Of a DNA stretch of 41,061 nucleotides, positions 34,523 to 41,061 are shown one piece after another. The stretch lies in the NCBI GenBank assembly GCA_022564635.1, contig JADFLA010000006.1, forward strand, positions 1 to 41,061. Reading direction: 5' to 3'. Source of the stretch: Nanobdellota archaeon (lineage in GTDB: Archaea > Nanobdellota > Nanobdellia > Woesearchaeales > GW2011-AR4). The translations under genes were made by a program, and so were the position numbers. Each line of letters begins with the position of its first letter. Positions within the stretch are counted from its first letter, which is position 1. Below the pieces are notes generated by a model. That model saw only the letters and a program-made list of their open reading frames with translations, did no database searches and was not told the DNA's origin.

Positions 34523-36937
34523 CTATTTTTTCTTTAACTTTTTTTCCATTTCTAATATCTTTAAAGTAGTTTTGATAACTGAATTGGGATTTAAAGAAAT
34601 ACTATCAATTCCGCATTTTACTAAAAATTGTGCAAATTCTGGAAATGTACTAGGTCCTTCGCCGCAAATTCCTATCTTCCTATTATTTTTCTTTGCTTTT
34701 TTAATTACTTCTTGTATTCTGTCCATTACTGCAGGGTTTCTTTCATCAAAAATTCTTGCAACGAGCTCAGAATCCCTATCTAATCCAAGGGTTAATTGCG
34801 TAAGGTCATTGCTTCCGATGCTAAACCCATCGAATATTTTGGCAAAATCATCAGCTAATATTACATTGGAAGGTATTTCACACATTACATAAATTTCCAA
34901 ACCATTTTTTCCTTGTACAAGACCGTGTTTTTTCATCTCATTAATGACAAGCTTGCCCTCTTCAACAGTTCTGCAAAATGGAATCATGAGCTTTATGTTT
35001 GTAAGGCCCATCTCATCACGGGCCCTTTTCATGGCTTTGCATTCTAAACCAAAGGCTTCCCTATAGTTTCCAGCATAATACCTGGAAGCTCCGCGCCATC
35101 CCAACATTGGATTTTCTTCTTTCGGCTCAAATTCCTTGCCACCAATCAGGTTTGCATATTCATTGGTTTTAAAATCAGACATTCTTACAATTACATCTTT
35201 TGGGTAAAATGCAGCTGCAATCATGGCTACACCCTGAGCTAGCTTCTCAATAAAAAAATCAACCTTGTTTTTGTATGCGTAAGTTAACTGATTAATAATC
35301 TCTTTTGCCTTTTTGTCTTTTAATTTGTTATAGTGCAATAATGCTAACGGGTGTATTTTAATGTAAGAGCTTATTATGAATTCCTCCCTCGCTAAGCCAA
35401 CACCATCATTTGGTATAAAAGAAAAATCAAAAGCTTGGTCGGGATTGCCAACGTTCATCATTATCTGAGTTTTTGGTTTTTTTAATTTTTTTAGGTTGAT
35501 TCTTTTTATACTGAATTTTAGTTTTCCTTTGTAAACATTGCCAATTTCACCTTCTGCGCAGTTTATTGTAATATCTGCTCCTGTTTTTATTAGCTCTGTT
35601 CCATTTTCAGTTCCTACAATCGCTGAGATTCCCAATTCGCGAGCTATAATTGCTGCATGTGCTGTCCTGCCGCCTTTATTTGTAACAATTGCAGAAGCAA
35701 TCTTCATTATTGGTTCCCAATCCGGATCTGTCTTTTCTGTTACAAGAACTTCGCCTTTTTTGAAATTGTGTATGTCTTTGGCATTTTTTATTATATGTGC
35801 TTTACCAGATGCAATTTTAGTTCCAACACTTAATCCAGTAACAATTACTTTTCCTTTTTCTTTTAGAGAATATTCTTCCAGTATATTTACATCCTTCTGG
35901 CTTTGCACTGTTTCTGGTCTAGCTTGTACTATGAAAAGTTGCTTTGTTTTTCCATCTTTAGCCCATTCAATGTCCATTGGTTTAAATTTACGAGCTTTTT
36001 TTGAGTAGTGGTCTTCAATAATGCAAGCCCATTTTGCAAGTTTTAGAATTTCATCATCATTTAACACGAATTTAAACCGGTCATCATATTTAACAGGAAT
36101 ATTTTGTGTTGTATGCTTTGATCCCCATTCGGAGTAGATCATCTTGATTTTTTTTGAGCCAAGTTTTTTGCTAATTATGGGTTTGAAGCCTTTCTTTAGT
36201 GTTGGCTTAAAAACATAGAACTGGTCTGGGTTTACTGTTCCAAGAACCACATTTTCACCTAAGCCGTAAGATCCATTTATTAAAACTGCATTTCTAAATC
36301 CAGTTTCTGTATCTATGGAAAACATTACACCAGAGTTTGCTAAATCACTTCTAACCATCTTTTGAATTCCAATAGACAGATAAACCTTGAAATGATTAAA
36401 TCCCTTATCAACCCTGTAAGAGATTGCCCTGTTAGTGAATAAAGATGCAAAACATTTTTTGCAGGTTTCTAATACTGCCCTTTCCCCCCTGATGTTAAGG
36501 TAGGTTTCTTGCTGACCAGCAAAACTGGCATCTGGCAGATCTTCTGCAGTTGCAGAACTTCTTATAGCTACATCCGTGTTAGGACCATATTTTTTACATA
36601 ATTCTTTGTAGGCTTTAGCTATATCATCTTTTAATTCTTGTGGAAATTCTGCCCCTAAAATTGTTTCCCTTACTTTTCTTCCTCTTTCAGCAAGGTTTTT
36701 CATATTACGCGTGTCTAGATCTGAAAGAATTTGCCTTATTTTCTTTTCAATTTTAGCCTTTTTTAATAAATATTTATAAGCGTAAGAGGTAACTGCAAAA
36801 CCATTGGGGATATTAACTCCTTTTTTTGTCAAGTTTCTGTACATATCTCCTAAAGAAGCGTTTTTTCCTCCAACTAATGGAACATCATCTATTGTCAGGT
36901 CCTTAAACCACAGAATAAACTCTCTTTTTTTGTTCAT
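34523..36937 (-). CDS. ppsA: Phosphoenolpyruvate synthase
   Basis: 'LVGGKNASLGDMYRNL', 'AIRSSATAEDLPDASFAGQQETYLN', 'TNKGGRTAHAAIIARELGISAIVG', 'SIGSNDLTQLTLGLDRDS'. Confidence 0.96.
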   Translation of the reverse strand: MNKKREFILWFKDLTIDDVPLVGGKNASLGDMYRNLTKKGVNIPNGFAVTSYAYKYLLKKAKIEKKIRQILSDLDTRNMKNLAERGRKVRETILGAEFPQELKDDIAKAYKELCKKYGPNTDVAIRSSATAEDLPDASFAGQQETYLNIRGERAVLETCKKCFASLFTNRAISYRVDKGFNHFKVYLSIGIQKMVRSDLANSGVMFSIDTETGFRNAVLINGSYGLGENVVLGTVNPDQFYVFKPTLKKGFKPIISKKLGSKKIKMIYSEWGSKHTTQNIPVKYDDRFKFVLNDDEILKLAKWACIIEDHYSKKARKFKPMDIEWAKDGKTKQLFIVQARPETVQSQKDVNILEEYSLKEKGKVIVTGLSVGTKIASGKAHIIKNAKDIHNFKKGEVLVTEKTDPDWEPIMKIASAIVTNKGGRTAHAAIIARELGISAIVGTENGTELIKTGADITINCAEGEIGNVYKGKLKFSIKRINLKKLKKPKTQIMMNVGNPDQAFDFSFIPNDGVGLAREEFIISSYIKIHPLALLHYNKLKDKKAKEIINQLTYAYKNKVDFFIEKLAQGVAMIAAAFYPKDVIVRMSDFKTNEYANLIGGKEFEPKEENPMLGWRGASRYYAGNYREAFGLECKAMKRARDEMGLTNIKLMIPFCRTVEEGKLVINEMKKHGLVQGKNGLEIYVMCEIPSNVILADDFAKIFDGFSIGSNDLTQLTLGLDRDSELVARIFDERNPAVMDRIQEVIKKAKKNNRKIGICGEGPSTFPEFAQFLVKCGIDSISLNPNSVIKTTLKILEMEKKLKKK

Positions 36938-37006
36938 TGAACTACCCCATTAAGAATAAAGAAATAGGTTATTTAAATGTTTTTGGTTTGTCTGAATGCA
37001 AGTGGT

Positions 37007-38086
37007 CTAAAGTGTTTTGTAAAAATCTAATATTAGTAACCTTGTCGTTTCCAGATCTAAACAACCATCGGTTACAGATAACCCATATTTCAATGTGGAA
37101 GGATCAAAACCGGTCAAGTCAGATTTGATACTTTGGCTACCTGCATTTATGTGGGACTCAAACATTATCCCTATAATTCCTTCATTGCCCTCCTTAATTT
37201 GTTTTGTAACATCTTCAAATGCAATTTCTTGTCTTTCATATTCTTTAACACCTTGGTCATTTAATGTATTGTCGTGACTGCAATCAATGACAACAATAGG
37301 TGGCAATCCTGCTTTTTCAAGTAAGGATTGAGCGTATCTTACATTTCCTTCATCATAATTAGTTGTTCCTCCGCCACCCCTTAGAATAACATGTGTATCC
37401 GAGTTACCTGTTGTTTTTACAATCGAGACCATTAAATGTTCATCCACACCTGGAAATGAATGGCTTCTTCTTGAAGTGAGAGCACCATTGACTGCAACGC
37501 TTATGTCTCCATGAGTATCGTTTTTAAACCCAACTGGCATAGATAATCCAGAAGCCAGATTACGATGTGGTTGAGAATATGCAGTTCTGGCACCTATGAC
37601 TGCATACGAAATGAAATCACCATTAAATTGCGGTGTAATCGGGTCAAGATATTCAGTTGCGGCTGGCAATCCAAGTTCTGCAACATATGATAGAAGTTCC
37701 CTAGATAATCTAAATCCTTTATTAAGATCTCCAGTTTCGTTCATGTCTGGATCCATTATTAATCCTTGCCAACCAAGACTGGTTCTAGGTTTTTCAAAAT
37801 ACATCCTCTGGACAATTAATAACTTATCTGACACCACATCTGCTAATTCTTTGTTTCTACTAGCGTATTCCATTGCCGATTCTGGGTCATGTATTGAACA
37901 TGGTCCAACAATAATTAATTTTCTAGGGTCATCACGATTAAGAATTCTTCCTATACCTTGTCTTCCAAGCCTAACTGTTTCTTTTGCTAGATCTGAGCTA
38001 GGAATATCCTGCTTAAGCTGATAAGGGCTGACTAAAGGATCGTACCTCATAATTCTTTGATCTGTTATGCCATTTCCATTATCCAT
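37007..38086 (-). CDS. 3-deoxy-7-phosphoheptulonate (DAHP) synthase, class I AroFGH type
   Basis: 'IIVGPCSIHDPESAMEYA', 'MYFEKPRTSLGWQGLIMDP', 'AVIGARTAYSQPHRNLASGLSMPVGFKNDT', 'ILRGG', 'DCSHDN', 'GIMFESHINAGSQ'. Confidence 0.94.
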   Translation of the reverse strand: MDNGNGITDQRIMRYDPLVSPYQLKQDIPSSDLAKETVRLGRQGIGRILNRDDPRKLIIVGPCSIHDPESAMEYASRNKELADVVSDKLLIVQRMYFEKPRTSLGWQGLIMDPDMNETGDLNKGFRLSRELLSYVAELGLPAATEYLDPITPQFNGDFISYAVIGARTAYSQPHRNLASGLSMPVGFKNDTHGDISVAVNGALTSRRSHSFPGVDEHLMVSIVKTTGNSDTHVILRGGGGTTNYDEGNVRYAQSLLEKAGLPPIVVIDCSHDNTLNDQGVKEYERQEIAFEDVTKQIKEGNEGIIGIMFESHINAGSQSIKSDLTGFDPSTLKYGLSVTDGCLDLETTRLLILDFYKTL

Positions 38087-38415
38087 TTTAAACCTCCCAC
38101 AATATATTTTTTATTTATCATAATTTTTTGAATTAATTATCACTATTTTTTTTAAATTATAAGAACAAACCCTTGTTTTCATCCTTGGAGTAACGGTTTT
38201 TCGAACCAAACCAAAAAAAGAACTTATCAAGAGCAAATGAACTAATTAGAAGTAGAAGTAAAACCAAAAATTATTATTTGCTTTCATAGAATATAAGGAA
38301 TATCATCTTGTTTATAAATTTTATTATTTTAAAGATATGATTTACTAAGAAAAGAACAGAAAGGAATATATACCGATAAAACTTCCCCTGCAAGAGTAAT
38401 GTAAGTTTTTTCAAA

Positions 38416-39576
38416 ATGTCAAATGAAAAATTATCAAAACAAGAACTAAATAGGTATTCAAGACATCTGGTCTTGCCGGAAGTAGGCATAGGAGGGCAGG
38501 AAAGAATAAAGCAAGGTAAAGTTTTGATTGTGGGTGCTGGTGGTCTTGGAAGTCCTGCTGCTTTGTATTTAGCGGCTGCAGGTATAGGTACCATAGGCAT
38601 TGTTGATTTTGATGTTGTGGAAGAAAATAATTTACAAAGGCAAATAATCCATTCAACAAAAGAAATAAGTACATTAAAAGTTGATTCAGCAAAAAATTCT
38701 ATTAATAATTTGAATCCTAATGTAAAAGTTGAAACATATAATGTAAAATTAAATTCTCAAAATGCGATGGAAATAATAAAAAAATATGATGTGGTTATAG
38801 ATGCTAGTGATAATTTCCCTACCAGATATTTAGTTAACGATGCATGTGTTTTATTGAGTAAACCAAATATTTATGGCAGCATTTTTAGGTTTGAAGGCCA
38901 TACCTCTGTTTTTAATTATGATGATGGTCCATGTTATAGATGTTTGTTCCCAAATCCACCACCAAGGGATGCTGTACCTAGCTGCACAGAAGGTGGTGTT
39001 TTAGGAGTTTTGCCAGGAGTTATAGGTACAATACAAGCTACTGAGGCACTTAAGATTATTATAGAAAAGGGAGATACATTGTCTGGCAGGTTTTTGGTTT
39101 ATGACGCCTTGAGTATGAAATTTAAGGAGATTAAATTAAGTAAAAATAAAAATTGTCCAATTTGTGGAGAAAATCCAAGGATTAAAGAATTGGTAGATTA
39201 TGAACAATTCTGCAATATGAAAGAAGAAGAAGAAAAGTCTTTGACAAAGGATGAAATTAGTGTACATCAATTTAAAAAAATGATAGATGACCACGAAGAT
39301 TTTGTTTTAGTTGATGTTAGGGAAGAATATGAGTGGGATATTTGTAAGATAGAAGGAGCTAAATTGATTCCGTTAAGCCTAATAATTAATGGAGATATCG
39401 ATATTCTAGAAAACATTGAAAGTGATAAAAAAATTATCTTGCATTGCCATACTGGCGCAAGAAGTGCTGAAGCATTGCAAATATTGAGGAATAAGGGTTT
39501 TAAAAATCTAAAGAACTTAGTAGGTGGAATTGATGCTTGGTCTAATGAGATAGACCCCGAGGTTGTTGTTTATTAG
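38416..39576 (+). CDS. ThiF/MoeB E1-like adenylyltransferase fused to a C-terminal rhodanese domain
   Basis: 'RYSRHLVLPEVGIGGQERIKQGKVLIVGAGGLGSPAALYLAAAG', 'CYRCLFP'...'CPICG', rhodanese active site 'HCHTGARSAEALQIL'. Confidence 0.93.
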   Translation: MSNEKLSKQELNRYSRHLVLPEVGIGGQERIKQGKVLIVGAGGLGSPAALYLAAAGIGTIGIVDFDVVEENNLQRQIIHSTKEISTLKVDSAKNSINNLNPNVKVETYNVKLNSQNAMEIIKKYDVVIDASDNFPTRYLVNDACVLLSKPNIYGSIFRFEGHTSVFNYDDGPCYRCLFPNPPPRDAVPSCTEGGVLGVLPGVIGTIQATEALKIIIEKGDTLSGRFLVYDALSMKFKEIKLSKNKNCPICGENPRIKELVDYEQFCNMKEEEEKSLTKDEISVHQFKKMIDDHEDFVLVDVREEYEWDICKIEGAKLIPLSLIINGDIDILENIESDKKIILHCHTGARSAEALQILRNKGFKNLKNLVGGIDAWSNEIDPEVVVY

Positions 39577-39581
39577 AATTA

Positions 39582-39989
39582 TTAATCATTATCTTCTTTT
39601 GATTCCAAAATGTCCGATATGTCGGATCCTGATGGTAATATCTTCATTAGTTCTGGAATGTATGGATTCATTTTTTCCCATTTTTTCCTCCAATCTTCTA
39701 GAGAATCCAAGCGTCTCTCATTAATCATTATCGAACCATCATCCGAACCATAAATATCAAGGTGTTGTCTTTCTTCTTCTGAAACAAAATCAGAAAGCCT
39801 GTATATCAAATGTCCAGTAATTTGACTTAGACCAACATCTTTCCACATAGCATCATAAAAAGGTAGTAATGCAAATGGAAATAGCTCTTTTACCTCATCT
39901 ATTTTACCTTCTTTAAGCATTTGAGCCAGACTTTTTAGATAATCTAAATCTTCAGGCAAATTTCCATAAAAAGAGTCATGATCCGTCAT
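39582..39989 (-). CDS. Hypothetical acidic protein
   Basis: 135-aa ORF with ATG; no family recognised. Confidence 0.5.
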   Translation of the reverse strand: MTDHDSFYGNLPEDLDYLKSLAQMLKEGKIDEVKELFPFALLPFYDAMWKDVGLSQITGHLIYRLSDFVSEEERQHLDIYGSDDGSIMINERRLDSLEDWRKKWEKMNPYIPELMKILPSGSDISDILESKEDND

Positions 39990-40074
39990 TTATTGCACCT
40001 TTCATTAATTTATCATAAACAATATTTTAAACTTTATTAGAAAATAAAATTTTTTGATTTCCTAAAATACTTTA

Positions 40075-40371
40075 TTACCGGTTCTTACCTAATGTTACTT
40101 CAATGATGGAAACTCTTATGTCCTTGCCTTCGTCGTTCTTGAATTCTTCGCTGTCTATTTTAATGTTTTTTACTTCTACTGAGCCTTCCAGAAATCTTTT
40201 ACTTGAGACTTCTGCAACATCTACAGCCCTTGAAATGAACTTTCCGCGAGCTTTTATTACCACTTCATCTGCATTTTTTGTGGTAAACTGCATCACTACA
40301 CCGGTCACATAGTTCATAAACGGCTTTCCACCAATAAAAATGTTGTTGTCATCCATATTACTAGCCTCCAT
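40075..40371 (-). CDS. DNA/RNA-binding protein Alba
   Basis: 'IFIGGKPFMNYVTGVVMQFTTKNADEVVIKARGKFISRAVDVAEVSSKRF'. Confidence 0.92.
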   Translation of the reverse strand: MEASNMDDNNIFIGGKPFMNYVTGVVMQFTTKNADEVVIKARGKFISRAVDVAEVSSKRFLEGSVEVKNIKIDSEEFKNDEGKDIRVSIIEVTLGKNR

Positions 40372-40482
40372 GTTGTTTTATTGTAGTTATTAGTGTTAAT
40401 TAATGTCAATAATGTCCCAACGCTTGTAAATTATGAAAATATTCTATTATATAAATATTTCTAAAAATTATATGATTGGAAT

Positions 40483-40911
40483 TTATGTAATTTGTTTAAA
40501 TCTTAATTTATAAACTAAATGCCTGAGATACCATGCTAATTTACCATCAAAATTAATATTTTTATAAGTAAAAATACCATGTTTGCTGCCCAAAACTATT
40601 AAAGTCCCTTTATGGGAATAATGAAAATCTTTTTCTTCTTTTCCATTTATTCTTCTTAAGATATTTTTTCCAATATTAATTCCTTCTAGAAATGCTGTTT
40701 GTGCAGTTGCAGCTAGTGGTTTGTTGTTTTCCATGAACAAATCAGCATCACCACCAACATAAACATCATCATAATCAGGAATTTTCAATTTACTAGTCAC
40801 TTTAATTGTATTTCCTCTCTCAAATATCAATTTGGGATTAGTTTTTATTGTGTTTGCCTTTATGCCCGCAGTCCAAATTATAGTAGCAGCTTTAATTTTT
40901 TTGTTTATTGT
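40483..40911 (-). pseudogene. Truncated NDH-2-like NAD(P)/FAD pyridine nucleotide-disulfide oxidoreductase (C-terminal part only)
   Basis: Frame reads TINKKIKAATIIWTAGIKANTIKTNPKLIFERGNTIKV...VYVGGDAD...PLAATAQTAFLEG after an in-frame TAA at 40912-40914; no N-terminal FAD domain. Confidence 0.6.
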
Positions 40912-40940
40912 TTAAAATCTAGTTAATGTTCTACTGTAAA

Positions 40941-41061
40941 ATGGATGAAAAACAAAGTAATCAACCTTGGTATAGGCAGATTTATGATCCCTTTATTAGG
41001 GACATTAAAAACCCAAAAAATAGAAAATGGGTTATTTGTTGGAGTGTTGCTTTTTCATTTT
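40941..41061 (+). CDS. 5' end of an ORF running off the window
   Basis: ATG at 40941: MDEKQSNQPWYRQIYDPFIRDIKNPKNRKWVICWSVAFSF...; open to window end. Confidence 0.5.
   Translation, partial: MDEKQSNQPWYRQIYDPFIRDIKNPKNRKWVICWSVAFSF

Noticed and set aside
1-41061. CRISPR arrays, rRNA or recognisable tRNA genes
   Set aside because: No regularly spaced direct repeats and no tRNA/rRNA signatures were seen by eye; a tRNAscan/Infernal run would be needed for certainty.

Overview
The window is AT-rich archaeal DNA. Marker genes include histone, Alba, aRF1, aIF5A, L40e, AglB/STT3, geranylgeranyl reductase and class III signal-peptide pilins. The overall style suggests a DPANN lineage (Pacearchaeota/Woesearchaeota-like), but that is inference.

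From left to right it contains:
- the 3' end of an IS transposase and an ORF beginning at the apparent IS end;
- a protein-glycosylation locus (GT9, DUF2304, GT2, AglB);
- a geranylgeranyl reductase;
- a cell-surface block (COG1361-like proteins, a giant adhesin and a Cys-motif protein) interrupted by a stand-alone LAGLIDADG endonuclease with a structured 3' element;
- an HTTM/SdpB-like plus SdpA-like pair;
- a type IV/Tad-like pilus locus with two pilins and two platform proteins;
- a KaiC-like ATPase;
- aRF1 carrying a ~506-aa intein exactly after the catalytic GGQ;
- a translation/chromatin cluster (histone, aIF5A, L40e) and an S2P protease;
- a structure-rich non-coding island around 32.7-33.9 kb;
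- PEP synthase, a class I DAHP synthase, a ThiF/MoeB-rhodanese fusion, Alba and a truncated NDH-2-like remnant.

The strongest findings are the GGQ-site intein with an embedded HTH domain, the LAGLIDADG gene overlapping a 147-nt structured element, the 32.7-33.7 kb inverted-repeat/cruciform island, the five-fold motif repeat in the AglB cytosolic tail, and the SdpAB-like pair. No searches or folding programs were run. All assignments come from reading the sequence and the supplied ORFs.
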